The position numbers were made by a program, and so were the translations under genes. A DNA stretch of 64,000 nt from JAKVCB01 sp963578605 (GTDB taxonomy: Bacteria; Planctomycetota; Planctomycetia; Pirellulales; Lacipirellulaceae), in contig CAUZEA010000019.1 in assembly GCA_963578605.1 (NCBI GenBank), forward strand, positions 1 through 64,000, read 5' to 3'. Under the pieces are notes generated by a model. It ran no database searches and had not been told where the DNA came from. It was given only the letters and a program-made list of their open reading frames with translations. Position 1 is the first letter of the stretch; the number at the start of each line of letters is the position of its first letter. Of this stretch, positions 26,947-36,429 are shown one piece after another.

Positions 26947-28008
26947 ATGTCGCCCAAATCGTTTAAAATCTTGCTGACCGCTGATTTTTTTGATGACCAA
27001 GGCCAAACCCAATTTGCAGACATTGGTCTGTCCGAATTTGCAAACCACTCCCACATCGACCACACCCCATTTGCAGAACATCTGCCCGAAATCTCAGCCG
27101 ATCAAATTGGCAATGCCCAAGGCGTGCTTGTAATGTCACCAAAGGTAACTCACAACACGCTGGCCAACCCAGACAATTTACTGGTATTGAGTCGGTTCGG
27201 CGTAGGCTACGACACGGTCGATGTGGACGCCTGCACGAATGCCGACGTAGTGTTGTTGATCACCATGGGGGCCGTAGACCGTCCCGTCGCAGAGGCAACC
27301 GTCGGCTGGATGATTGCGATTACCCATCACTTTCGCGTGAAAGATCAACTGGTCCGGACCGGGAAATGGGACCACCGCACCCAATACAACGGTTGTGAAC
27401 TGCGTGACCGAACACTGGGAATTGTCGGGCTGGGTGGAATCGGAGCTGCAGTTGTTCATTTGCTCCAAGGGTTTGGCATGTGTCCGCCGATCGCGTATGA
27501 CCCCTTTTGTGATCCTGCAGTTGCCGAGGGCCTGGGTGTGCGTTTAGTGGAACTGGATGAACTGCTCAAGACGGCCGATTTCGTTTCGATTCACTGTCCA
27601 CTGACCGACGGTACGCGAAATCTAATTGACGCAGAACAGTTGGCATTGATGAAAAGTGATGCTTATCTGCTGAACACGGCCCGTGGCGGGATTGTCAATG
27701 AAGATGCCCTGTTCACAGCATTGCAAAATCGTCAAATTGCCGGGGCTGCTCTCGATTGCTTCGTCGGCGAGCCCGTGACGACTCCCCACCGTTTCGGCGA
27801 ATTGGACAACACCTTGCTGGCGCCTCATAGCATCGCCTGGACCGATGAGCTGTTTCGCGACATCGGGAAGATGGCATGTCGCGGAATGATTGATTTATCC
27901 CTTGGAAAAATACCCAGCGGCGTGGTGAACAAAGCTGTGTTTGAAAAAGACACCTTTCGGAAAAAGTGGCAACGGCTGACAGGAATCGAACCAGAATTAC
28001 TAACATGA
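26947..28008 (+). CDS. D-isomer-specific 2-hydroxyacid dehydrogenase (SerA-like)
   Basis: This 353-residue NAD-dependent dehydrogenase is a second member of the family in this window. The Rossmann motif is LGIVGLGGIGAAVVH near residue 158. Catalytic residues are Arg in NTARGGIVNEDAL (about 245), a Glu in the GEP segment of DCFVGEPVTT (about 279), and His in LLAPHSIAWTD (about 295). The N-terminal domain has VLSRFGVGYDTVDVDAC. A clear GAGGAA ribosome site precedes ATG 26947. It is likely co-transcribed with the HpcH/HpaI aldolase and may reduce or oxidise a sugar-acid breakdown product; the substrate is unknown. Confidence 0.88.
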   Translation: MSPKSFKILLTADFFDDQGQTQFADIGLSEFANHSHIDHTPFAEHLPEISADQIGNAQGVLVMSPKVTHNTLANPDNLLVLSRFGVGYDTVDVDACTNADVVLLITMGAVDRPVAEATVGWMIAITHHFRVKDQLVRTGKWDHRTQYNGCELRDRTLGIVGLGGIGAAVVHLLQGFGMCPPIAYDPFCDPAVAEGLGVRLVELDELLKTADFVSIHCPLTDGTRNLIDAEQLALMKSDAYLLNTARGGIVNEDALFTALQNRQIAGAALDCFVGEPVTTPHRFGELDNTLLAPHSIAWTDELFRDIGKMACRGMIDLSLGKIPSGVVNKAVFEKDTFRKKWQRLTGIEPELLT

Positions 28009-28078
28009 CGGGCAATCGACTTTCGCGAGAAGGTGGGAGAGGCAACGAGGTAACAACGGGAATCTCCGATTTTTTCCA

Positions 28079-28095
28079 GCCCAACTTAGTTGGGC
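28079..28095. repeat. Inverted repeat spanning a stop codon
   Basis: GCCCAAC and GTTGGGC form a perfect 7-bp stem with loop TTA, and the TTA is the reversed TAA stop of the minus-strand gene. No T-run follows on either strand, so it is at best a weak bidirectional terminator between two convergent genes. Confidence 0.4.
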
Positions 28096-31000
28096 ATCTC
28101 CTCTTTCGTCAAACGAAAGTAGACGGGAACATCCAGCGGGGCGCGGGACTCTCCTGATTGCTGAATACGAATGGCTCCAAGATAATCACCTCGACCAAGT
28201 TGCATCCCGCGAGGTTGTACCAAAACTGAGCCAGAACCGGTGCCAGCTTTCGGTTGAACCTCAAGCCAAGGCACGCGTTCGACAACCTTCCACGAAGTGT
28301 GCTGGCCAGCCGGCTCGATAAACAGTTCAACTGGCTCGGGGTCACCAGGATATGCGTGCCCCTCTGGATAGGCACGTTGGATTCGGATGATGGATGGCCG
28401 GGTCACCAAGGGGCTATCCCTTTCACGAAGTTGCGGGGCGAGGTTCAACAAGTCGCGAACTTGCCCATCGGTTAGTTGTTGATCGTTACGAACTTGCGAT
28501 TGCTCAGCATCCCGCTCGGCGGCTGATTGCCGGTAGTCTTTTGCGAACTCCCAGTCGGGACCCACCAAATAAAACGCGAAAAGTCGGGCATGGTGAAAGG
28601 CGAACTCCAGTCGCACAGGTTTTCCCGCAAGCAGGGCAATTGAACTTTCACCCCGCCATTGCACTCGGTGTTTTACCTGGTCGCCATGCAGGGGAACACA
28701 ATTTTTAAAGGAGAACCCCGGAATCACTTCTCCTGACTCATCCACAACCTGCACACGGAGTTCGCCACCGTCCGATATATCGGCATTGATACAAAGTGAA
28801 TTTAGCTGGCCTTTGGTCGACAGCAATGGTGTTTGCAGTTTTCCAGTTTGCGTTCCGATCGAATCGAGGGAAGCGAAACGATCAATCGGCAAGCGGGCAA
28901 ATCCATGGTAAAAACCACGCGGTGGTTTGTGAGACCCGCCAACCCGAATGGGCAGAATCATCTGCTGGCCATCGCTGTAAATTTCTGTATTTCCTTCCAC
29001 GTGAAACCACTTGTCGCCACTTCCGCCAGCTGGATTCCAGGGAATCAGCGGTTCGCGGTGCCGTATCCAGTGGAACAGATCCCGACTTGTGGCAACCGAT
29101 ACCGAAGCAACCGATCGTTCGACATCGTCGCGAAGATCCTGAACGAAGGCAATGTAGAGGTCACCTCGCTTGTAGAGCTTGGGCGTCTGGAACTGGGTTT
29201 CTCCTTCATCCCAGTCGTCAGGAACCAGAACGTGTTGAAGCCCCCACCATTGAAAGCCATCCTTACTAAAGGCAATCCCCTGGTGCCTGCGGAATCCGGC
29301 AATCACGCGGTTTTGGTAGTTGAACCGTTCATCGCGATACCAGTCGAGAACTGGATGCTGACCCGTCATAGGATAGGTCTTGTAAAACATGACCAGTTGC
29401 CGTGTGGCCGGGTCAAAAATGACGGGCCAGTGATCGCTGACCGCGTAATATTGATGTGGCTGACCGGCCCACACGTAAGGCAAAACAGGATTTTTGTCGT
29501 ATGCAACCCAGGGACCATCGGCCGTCGGAGCATAAAAACAATAGATCCCGCCGCGCTCGTCAGATGCTTCGGTCATCGTATGGACGTAACTGAAATTCAA
29601 AAATCGACGTCTTGGGTCAGGAGAATCAGATCCTAAATCGGCAATGTGCGTATCGCCTTGATTGGCAAGCTGGCGCTTGAAATGTTCCCAATCGGATGGC
29701 TGGTCGACCGGGAACTCGGCCTTATGATAGGTCCTGCGTATATTGGTTTTTTCGTTTACAAGAAAATCGTCAATGAACAAATGCGGTCCGGCCTTCAGCA
29801 CAACTGGCTCATGCTGAGGAGCAAGACTTTCAAGCGACTGGAAGTCGCTGCCGTGAACTTGCCCAACAGAAACACGGACTTCGTCAATGAGCCCACGCCA
29901 GGGCCGACTCCCGTCGACCGAGGTCCCCAGCGCGAGCGTGTTTTCACCGGTAGGCCGTAATCTCACTGGCGGATTGGCTAATCGGCTTGATGAATGCAGC
30001 TGGCCATCGATTCCCAGCCTCAGTTCACGCGTGTACGGATCCCAGGCCAAGGCGAGGTGGAACCAGTCGGGGGAAGGTTTTCGCAAAAGGTCCCCGGCCA
30101 CCGGGAGCGGCTGGTTAATCCCGGCTGGCCCGTTGATAAAAACCAGACTTTTCGCATCAGGCCCGACGGTCAGGGCCGTTTGATGTCCCACGCCACGGAT
30201 GTTTGGATAAGGCCCGACAGCGACATTTTCACGGATTTCGAAGAGCACGTCTCCTTCGGCAGCAGGCTCGGCAAGTTGAAACCAACCCTGCCAGCTCCAG
30301 GGAAAATTGCCCAGGTTCAGGTGCGTTGGATCGATATAGCGTCGTACCGCAGCATGTCCTCTCCGACCACCACGGGGATCCAGCGCTTGCCCGTATCGAC
30401 CCGCCACGATTCGGCCTCGAGGCCCTAGAATCAAGTCGTACCCGTTGCGCGAAAGATCTTCGAGATGCATCCGCTGGGGCGCACCGGGGGGCTCATCGAA
30501 CAGCCAAGTTACGTGCCCGTCGACCTCAACATTGATCGTGACCTCAATAGTTTGCGGCGCAATTTTTGTATCGTGTGGCTGAACGGAGATCGTCCCTCGA
30601 TGCAGCATGGGCCAGAGTGTGGCGTCGTCGACGTCGATACGAAACCGCTGTCTGGAACCTTTGCCGCGGCCAGGCAATGGCTTGATTTTTAGCCACGCGA
30701 CGTCCGCTTGCAGGGAAACATCGTGCCGCGACACCTCGATCGTTTGGAGTGTGGGCACGGGACCGCCATCGACCATGAGGAAATCGAGCCGTCGCGGTGT
30801 GACAACCAGTCCTGCAGATGTGTCATCGGCGATGAAGCTCACAGGAGGTGAAAACGGCTCGCGATAGCGAACTTCGTTAGAGATGCGCAATTCGTCAATC
30901 ACACTGCTCACTGTGTCATCTTTGCGTGGCCGGGGCACCAGATCATAGCCCCGCGGGATCTTCGCGATTCCCAGGGCCAGGTCCTTGCGCGGGCTAATCA

Positions 31001-31853
31001 CATTTTCGCCACCCAGGTAAAAGGTGATGGAGCCCAGTTGACCATAGGACTGGTAACTGTCGGGATACTCCTTCAGGTCTCCGGTACCAACCATCCCGTA
31101 AACCGGATGGGTTTGATTGCCCGGCGTGACAGGCGTCCCGTCACGAATGGTGTAGGGACCGCGTCCATCCTCAAAGTACATGAGCCGTTTGATGGCAGCG
31201 TCATATACCCACGCGACATGATGAAACTGCTGATCAAGACCAAGGTAGAACTGCGGGTTCACGTCTTGAACAAAGGCAAGTCGACGCACTTCGTCATATT
31301 TGTCAGCGAAACAGGGCCAAATGGCATCTTTCCCAAACCAGCTGCGGGCCCGGTCGTGATGCCAGAGACCGGCCGCCAGGAAGCGAGGTTCCGCCTTGAA
31401 ACCTAATTCCCACACGTTGTCCCCAGAAACAATTTCCTGATCACAAACCAGTACGGTCCAGTCAACATATCCCTGGGCAAGGGACCCTGATCGCTTTTGC
31501 CACCATTCGATCGTCCAATCAAAGTTGCCAAGATTAAGGGGGGTGCCTTGGACATTCGCCCGTCGGGCGACAAAATCAGCGACGTTCGATGGACACAAAA
31601 GGCCATGCTCAAAACGGCCCGTTGGGACAATGCGCCCGTCCCCCAATTCCAGATCGAATCCATTGCCGCTGGCATCTTTCAAAACACCACCACGTTGGAC
31701 TGTGACCGGTTCGTCGAATCCCCAAAGTGCTACCGTTTCAGCAAGGCAAACTGACCACGGCGAGCAGCAGAGCAATCCCGTAGCGATTACAGTTTCCACA
31801 TGTTGTCGAAAAATTCGCACGTAACGTTTCCTGCAATAGAAAACATGATCCAT
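28086..31853 (-). CDS. Giant secreted LamG / BACON-like / glycosidase-like protein
   Basis: This exported protein has about 1255 residues. The signal peptide core is TVIATGLLCCSPWSVCLA. LamG/concanavalin-like domain 1 (VALWGFDEP onward, about 45-350) and domain 2 (about 455-690, LGNFPWSWQGWFQLAE) flank a BACON-like beta-sandwich (VTPRRLDFLMVDGG). Residues about 690-1120 look like a five-bladed GH43/GH32-type propeller: HLFIDDFLVNEKTNIRRTYH, GIYCFYAPTADGPWVAYD, GIAFSKDGFQWW, SRDLFHWIRH. A second BACON-like domain ends the chain (VPWLEVQPKAGTGSGSV). Planctomycetes carry many such proteins, probably for polysaccharide binding or hydrolysis; enzymatic residues were not identified with certainty. 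The start may be 31868, five codons earlier. Confidence 0.78.
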   Translation of the reverse strand: MDHVFYCRKRYVRIFRQHVETVIATGLLCCSPWSVCLAETVALWGFDEPVTVQRGGVLKDASGNGFDLELGDGRIVPTGRFEHGLLCPSNVADFVARRANVQGTPLNLGNFDWTIEWWQKRSGSLAQGYVDWTVLVCDQEIVSGDNVWELGFKAEPRFLAAGLWHHDRARSWFGKDAIWPCFADKYDEVRRLAFVQDVNPQFYLGLDQQFHHVAWVYDAAIKRLMYFEDGRGPYTIRDGTPVTPGNQTHPVYGMVGTGDLKEYPDSYQSYGQLGSITFYLGGENVISPRKDLALGIAKIPRGYDLVPRPRKDDTVSSVIDELRISNEVRYREPFSPPVSFIADDTSAGLVVTPRRLDFLMVDGGPVPTLQTIEVSRHDVSLQADVAWLKIKPLPGRGKGSRQRFRIDVDDATLWPMLHRGTISVQPHDTKIAPQTIEVTINVEVDGHVTWLFDEPPGAPQRMHLEDLSRNGYDLILGPRGRIVAGRYGQALDPRGGRRGHAAVRRYIDPTHLNLGNFPWSWQGWFQLAEPAAEGDVLFEIRENVAVGPYPNIRGVGHQTALTVGPDAKSLVFINGPAGINQPLPVAGDLLRKPSPDWFHLALAWDPYTRELRLGIDGQLHSSSRLANPPVRLRPTGENTLALGTSVDGSRPWRGLIDEVRVSVGQVHGSDFQSLESLAPQHEPVVLKAGPHLFIDDFLVNEKTNIRRTYHKAEFPVDQPSDWEHFKRQLANQGDTHIADLGSDSPDPRRRFLNFSYVHTMTEASDERGGIYCFYAPTADGPWVAYDKNPVLPYVWAGQPHQYYAVSDHWPVIFDPATRQLVMFYKTYPMTGQHPVLDWYRDERFNYQNRVIAGFRRHQGIAFSKDGFQWWGLQHVLVPDDWDEGETQFQTPKLYKRGDLYIAFVQDLRDDVERSVASVSVATSRDLFHWIRHREPLIPWNPAGGSGDKWFHVEGNTEIYSDGQQMILPIRVGGSHKPPRGFYHGFARLPIDRFASLDSIGTQTGKLQTPLLSTKGQLNSLCINADISDGGELRVQVVDESGEVIPGFSFKNCVPLHGDQVKHRVQWRGESSIALLAGKPVRLEFAFHHARLFAFYLVGPDWEFAKDYRQSAAERDAEQSQVRNDQQLTDGQVRDLLNLAPQLRERDSPLVTRPSIIRIQRAYPEGHAYPGDPEPVELFIEPAGQHTSWKVVERVPWLEVQPKAGTGSGSVLVQPRGMQLGRGDYLGAIRIQQSGESRAPLDVPVYFRLTKEEMPN

Positions 31854-32222
31854 CAACAAAAACCACAAGGTACTTATCTCTCTTCTTTTGTTAAGTTACT
31901 GCTGCTTCTTTTGTTAAGTTACTGCTGCTGCCTTTCGTTGAACTTTCCACTACAACCATCCTTACCGATGTGGCATCAATACGTCAACAAACTGAAAGGT
32001 AAAGAGCCTGGCGGCCACAATCGGAAAATGCAGACTGACAGGCTTATCCGACAAACTGCACTCGCCATTGGCGCATCGTAACCCTCGACAATAGAACACT
32101 TCAGCATCACAATAGCACTGACAGTATGGTTATCAACGAATGTTGGTCACATTCCCAGGGGAACGCCACACCCGGTTCAGCTTACCCAAAAAAAACCCTG
32201 CTTGGACCACGGCACAAAATCA
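31854..32222. other. Divergent intergenic region
   Basis: This gap lies between the LamG giant (minus) and the isomerase-like gene (plus). Apart from the 23-bp tandem repeat at 31883-31928, nothing recognisable was found. Promoters for both genes are expected here. Confidence 0.55.
31883..31928. repeat. Perfect tandem duplication, 23-bp unit x2
   Basis: Positions 31883-31905 and 31906-31928 are identical. The unit contains CTTTTGTTAAGTTACTGC. It lies about 30 bases upstream of the LamG giant's start codon, so it doubles part of that gene's 5' untranslated region. Confidence 0.9.
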
Positions 32223-33728
32223 ATGGCAATTAATCCTATTAAAGCGACGCGCAAGGCCCGTCTTGGCCTGTACTCAATCGGACATCCTCATTACTGGAAC
32301 CAGTTTGAGGGACTTCATGACCGACTTGTCGGCTACGGAAAATTCATCGAGGATCGACTCTCTGCGTGGGGCGAGGTACACAATTTTGGCATGGTCGATG
32401 ATGAGACCAAGGCCCGCAAGGCGGGTGAATGGTTTAACGCGCAGAACATTGACATTTTGTTTTGTCACGCGTCGACCTACTCCATGAGCACGGCTGTGTT
32501 ACCCGTAGCCCAGATCTGTCGTCGGCCGGTTGTTATTTTGAATCTGCAACCTGCCGAGCGGATGAATTACGAGAAGACGACGACTGGTGAATGGCTGGCC
32601 CACTGCTCTACCTGTTGCGTACCGGAGATTTCGAACGCCTTTGCTCGAGCCGGCATCGACTTTCGTGTGGTGAGCGGGTTGCTGGGACTGGAACAAACGC
32701 CCTCCATTTCGGTAGCGAACGAAGCAACCGCTGGTCACCCCGACGCGCTTGCTGCCTGGCAGGAAATCGACCAGTGGGCTCGGGCCGCAGCGATCATCCG
32801 CACCTTACAACATGGTCGGATGGGGTTTTTAGGACACACCTACCCCGGCATGCTCGACATGTACACCGACTTCACCATGATCCAGTCGCAAACGGGTATG
32901 CATGTCGAGATCCTGGAGATGTGTGATTTGGCACGGCTTGTCCCGGACGTAACCGACCAACAGAAGCAAGCAAAGCGTCGGCAGGTCGAAGAGATGTTTG
33001 TCATTAGTGAGGACTCGCCGGCAGATCCCCTTGCCCAAAAACCTAAACCTGAACAACTCGACTGGGCCTATACTGTCGCATGCGCCCAGGAAAGACTGGT
33101 CCAGGAATTTGATCTCGACGCCTTGACCTATTACTACCGCGGTGCGCCCGGCAATGAATACGAACACCTGCAGGAAGCGTTTATCCTGGGGCATTCCCTG
33201 CTGACGGCACAGGGCATCCCCTGCTCGGGTGAAGGCGATATGAAAACAGGGGTCGCTATGAAGATCTGCGATACTCTTGGGGTGGGTGGCAGCTACTCGG
33301 AGTTCGTTGCGACCGACTTTGTCGACCAAACGGTACTTGTAGGCCACGATGGACCGTTCCACGTGGCGATCTCCGATGAACGTCCCGTCCTCCGGGGAAT
33401 GGGACTGTATCATGGCAAATGGGGCACCGGTGTGTCGGTCGAGGCAAAAGTGCGGCAAGGTCCTGTCACCACGCTCGGGGTTACACAGACGCGCGACGGA
33501 CAACTCAAGATGATTGCCAACCAGGGCACTTCAACCGCTGGTGAAATACTGCGAATTGGCAACACCATGACACCGGTCAAGTTTGCAAAAAATCCATCCC
33601 AATTGATGAATCAGTGGTTTGCCCTGGGGCCCACGCACCACTTCGCACTTTCAGTTGGTCATAACGCAGGGCTGTTTGAAAAAGTTGCATCTCTTTTGAA
33701 ATGGCCTTTCGAATGTATTTCTCTGTAA
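32223..33728 (+). CDS. L-fucose/L-arabinose isomerase-like protein
   Basis: This 501-residue protein resembles the fucose/arabinose isomerase superfamily, which interconverts aldoses and ketoses with a divalent metal. Recognisable segments are RLGLYSIGHPHYWNQFEG at the start, MGFLGHTYPGMLDMYTDFT, CSGEGDMKTGVAMKICDTLG (comparable to the GEGDxKTA motif of AraA), and GPTHHFALSVGHNAGLFE at the end. Start ATG 32223 is preferred over TTG 32202. Its role in deoxysugar or pentose use is inferred from the family and from nearby sugar-acid genes; some superfamily members are not isomerases. Confidence 0.72.
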   Translation: MAINPIKATRKARLGLYSIGHPHYWNQFEGLHDRLVGYGKFIEDRLSAWGEVHNFGMVDDETKARKAGEWFNAQNIDILFCHASTYSMSTAVLPVAQICRRPVVILNLQPAERMNYEKTTTGEWLAHCSTCCVPEISNAFARAGIDFRVVSGLLGLEQTPSISVANEATAGHPDALAAWQEIDQWARAAAIIRTLQHGRMGFLGHTYPGMLDMYTDFTMIQSQTGMHVEILEMCDLARLVPDVTDQQKQAKRRQVEEMFVISEDSPADPLAQKPKPEQLDWAYTVACAQERLVQEFDLDALTYYYRGAPGNEYEHLQEAFILGHSLLTAQGIPCSGEGDMKTGVAMKICDTLGVGGSYSEFVATDFVDQTVLVGHDGPFHVAISDERPVLRGMGLYHGKWGTGVSVEAKVRQGPVTTLGVTQTRDGQLKMIANQGTSTAGEILRIGNTMTPVKFAKNPSQLMNQWFALGPTHHFALSVGHNAGLFEKVASLLKWPFECISL

Positions 33729-34005
33729 TTTAATTCTGGAGGGGTCCGCGACCTGAATGACCAACCCATCTCAGGCTGCAGCCTGGCCGACTGCGAGGAG
33801 GTCATCCAACGACGTGCCATGAAAGACCACTGGCACCGCTAGCAGTGTATTTCGATATTGACCCCCATACCGACTTGGTCGATCATCGCGCGCCGCTTTG
33901 AGAGGTTCCGCCTTGCGCAAAGCGTCCCCGTTCTTTCTTTAATCTCCGCGCCGCATAGCCGTTCGGCCGATCCAGGGTCTGACCGGTAAAAATGGAGGGG
34001 TCCCG

Positions 34006-34629
34006 ATGAAACGTGATGTCGATCTCTGTCGTCAATTACTGATGGACATTGAAAACCAAGGGCCGAACTGTTTGCTCACGACGCTCCGGTGTGGTGAGGC
34101 ACCCGGGGCCAACGAACGAATCCACCACCACCTTCGCCTGCTCATCGATGCCGGGTTTATCAAAGAGACAGAACGGACCAGTTCGGGGGTGCCTTGCGTA
34201 CGCCTCACCAACTCGGGTCAAGAGTTGATTGAACTAATGCGCAATGAGAATCGCTGGCGCGAGGCAAAATGGATCGTTCAGCAGCAAACGGGCGGCCTGT
34301 CGCTAACCGTGCTCATGTCACTCCTGACGAAGTGGGCCGTCGACGGTATTGCCCGCTATGAGCGGCAGCAACGCGACTGCCATGTCTACCAATCTTACGA
34401 CCACCAGGCCGAACTGCACATGGTCGAATCGCCCTGCGGGGTTAATGCGTACCGCATTGAGCGGGAATCGCTCGCTGAAGACGAATTCCGGCCTGCCCGT
34501 TCGCATCCCGACGATCGAAAGCGGTTTGATTTCCACAATCCGCTGATTGATCGTGAAAGGTGTGCCCCCTGCGAGATTGAAATGGCCGACGAGCCGACGA
34601 GCGTCACGCTGCCCGTTTCTCTGATCTAG
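34006..34629 (+). CDS. DUF2513-like protein
   Basis: This 207-residue protein opens MKRDVDLCRQLLMDIENQGP and contains HHHLRLLIDAGFIKETER and LTNSGQELIELMRNENRWRE, matching the winged-helix-like pattern of DUF2513. That family is common in phages, prophages and islands and has no proven function. The C-terminal 100 residues are unlike the family and rich in charged residues. A GGAGGGG ribosome site lies 11 bases before the ATG. The gene stands alone, which fits a horizontally acquired singleton. Confidence 0.7.
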   Translation: MKRDVDLCRQLLMDIENQGPNCLLTTLRCGEAPGANERIHHHLRLLIDAGFIKETERTSSGVPCVRLTNSGQELIELMRNENRWREAKWIVQQQTGGLSLTVLMSLLTKWAVDGIARYERQQRDCHVYQSYDHQAELHMVESPCGVNAYRIERESLAEDEFRPARSHPDDRKRFDFHNPLIDRERCAPCEIEMADEPTSVTLPVSLI

Positions 34630-34715
34630 GCAGCCGTTGAGGGTGTTGTGGTACGGGAGTTTGCCACCTGCGGCCAACGGGGCGATTCACATGCTCATGC
34701 CCAAAAATCTCTTCA

Positions 34716-34739
34716 GGGTAGCACCGGCTGGTGGTACCC
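34716..34739. repeat. Hairpin between the DUF2513-like gene and the glycosyltransferase
   Basis: GGGTAGCACC and GGTGGTACCC pair over 10 positions with one mismatch around the loop GGCT, 86 bases after the DUF2513-like stop. There is no T-run. It could be a terminator or a transcribed leader of the glycosyltransferase operon. Confidence 0.35.
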
Positions 34740-34839
34740 TTCCGACTCGCTGTCGGTCGGGTGGCCCTTATCGTAACATAGTAGTGCAGTTTGTTTGACC
34801 AAAGTCTCCGACCGTTTCTCTGAAGTGGATCATTCCTCG

Positions 34840-36429
34840 ATGCAACTCGCCATCGTCCACTATCACTTGAATCGCGGTGGCGTCAGTCAGGTGATCCTGA
34901 ATCACCTGAAATCACTTGCCGCATCAAACTCCGGACTGGTGATTGATCGTGTCGCGATACTCTACGGCGGGCGTCAAGCAGAATGGCCAGATACGATATT
35001 CAACAACGCCCCGCCCTTTGATCTGGAACTCATCCGAGTTGGCGACCTTGAATACGACACGTTCTCTGAAACTGGTGCGCGAGACTTGACAACCAGTATG
35101 CGGTCATCGCTGGTCGCCCACGGGTTCAACCACGACGATACGATTCTTCACATTCACAATCATGCACTGGGAAAAAATGCGGCATTGCCGGCCACGATAA
35201 TCGAACTTGTTACGGACGGCTACCGTGTACTGCTTCAGGTACACGACTTTGTGGAAGATTTCCGACCCGAGAATTACCGCCACCTGGCTGCAGTGCTCGC
35301 TTGCCACGACAGCGACAGGTTGTCCGCCCGACTTTATCCGCAGTCGAGAGGGATCCATTACGCGGTTCTGAATAGGCGGGATCGAAATATCTTCGTTCGC
35401 TCCGGTGTGGCCAGCGAGCGGTTGCATTTGCTCCCGAATTCGGTGGCGGACTTCACCCGGTTCCCTGACCGGCGCGAGGCCCGCCAAGCCGTGGGCAGGA
35501 AATTAGAGATATCGGACCGGCAAATGCTGGTGACCTACCCGGTACGGGGAATCCGCCGGAAGAATCTCGGCGAGATGTTACTGCTCAGTGCACTGGACCC
35601 ACGAGAAGCTATCTACGCGGTCACGCTCGGCCCGTTGAACCCACTAGAGGCAGAAAGTTTTTCCCATTGGCGCCACTTGGCGCAAGAACTGCGGCTGCCC
35701 TGCCGGTTCGATGTGGGCGGCAAGGCGGGACTCGATTATTCCACGATCCTGGCAGCAACCGATTGCATGCTGACAACCAGCGTGGCCGAAGGTTTCGGGA
35801 TGGTTTTCCTGGAAGCCTGGCTGACAGGTTGCCCGCTTGTTGGACGCAATTTACCCGAAATCACGGCTGATTTTTCAGCAGCGGGCATTGGGCTGGAAAT
35901 GCTGTACGACGAGCTCCGGGTCCCGCTCTTGATAGTTGACCGAAAAACCGTTCGTGAGCGACTCATTAACACTTACCACTCAGTTTGCGCCAGTTACAAC
36001 CAGCCACCGATCGAACCAGTGGCGCTCCACCGGCAACTCGACCAACTGATGGGTGATGAATGTGTCGATTTTGCTTTTCTGGACGGGCCACTTCAGGAAG
36101 ATGTGATTCGTGCGGTCGCTGGCAATGCCCGCCTGACCGACAATGTGTTGGACGCCAATCCCAACCTCAACCAAACATTCCAGATTGGCCCCGACACAAC
36201 AGCTGAGATGATAGGAAAGTATGCAGGCGTCGTCCGCGAAAAATTCTCCGTGGACTCAGCTGGCAAGCAACTGAAGCAAGTTTACCAGCGGGTTTGCGAT
36301 AGCCCTGGGGGCGGAAATGTCGAACCGCTACCTCGAGGTCAAGCAATCCTGAACAGCTTTCTCAATATTCAACGCCTTCATCCTATCCGTCTGGAAACAT
36401 GGCCCCAGAGCAAATCTTCCAACAACTGA
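34840..36429 (+). CDS. GT4-family glycosyltransferase (compatible-solute cluster)
   Basis: This is a 529-residue GT-B retaining glycosyltransferase. The N-terminal Rossmann half opens MQLAIVHYHLNRGGVSQVIL. The C-terminal half has the nucleotide-sugar site VTYPVRGIRRKNLGEM and the acidic motif TSVAEGFGMVFLEAWLTGCP (E-x7-E), followed by VGRNLPEITADF. Start ATG 34840 is preferred over TTG 34795 because the family N-terminus begins there. It overlaps the following HAD gene by 31 bases, implying coupled translation. In a cluster with GpgS, a GH13_18 phosphorylase and a second GT4, it probably adds a sugar (perhaps mannose) to glucosylglycerate or its phosphate; the donor and acceptor are not visible in sequence. 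Confidence 0.8.
   Translation: MQLAIVHYHLNRGGVSQVILNHLKSLAASNSGLVIDRVAILYGGRQAEWPDTIFNNAPPFDLELIRVGDLEYDTFSETGARDLTTSMRSSLVAHGFNHDDTILHIHNHALGKNAALPATIIELVTDGYRVLLQVHDFVEDFRPENYRHLAAVLACHDSDRLSARLYPQSRGIHYAVLNRRDRNIFVRSGVASERLHLLPNSVADFTRFPDRREARQAVGRKLEISDRQMLVTYPVRGIRRKNLGEMLLLSALDPREAIYAVTLGPLNPLEAESFSHWRHLAQELRLPCRFDVGGKAGLDYSTILAATDCMLTTSVAEGFGMVFLEAWLTGCPLVGRNLPEITADFSAAGIGLEMLYDELRVPLLIVDRKTVRERLINTYHSVCASYNQPPIEPVALHRQLDQLMGDECVDFAFLDGPLQEDVIRAVAGNARLTDNVLDANPNLNQTFQIGPDTTAEMIGKYAGVVREKFSVDSAGKQLKQVYQRVCDSPGGGNVEPLPRGQAILNSFLNIQRLHPIRLETWPQSKSSNN

Noticed and set aside
31883..31928. CRISPR array start
   Set aside because: Units are adjacent with no spacers and only two copies; it is a simple tandem duplication. 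No CRISPR-like arrays or cas genes were seen anywhere.
32829..33503. Minus-strand 224-codon frame inside the isomerase-like gene
   Set aside because: Antisense shadow with no motifs.
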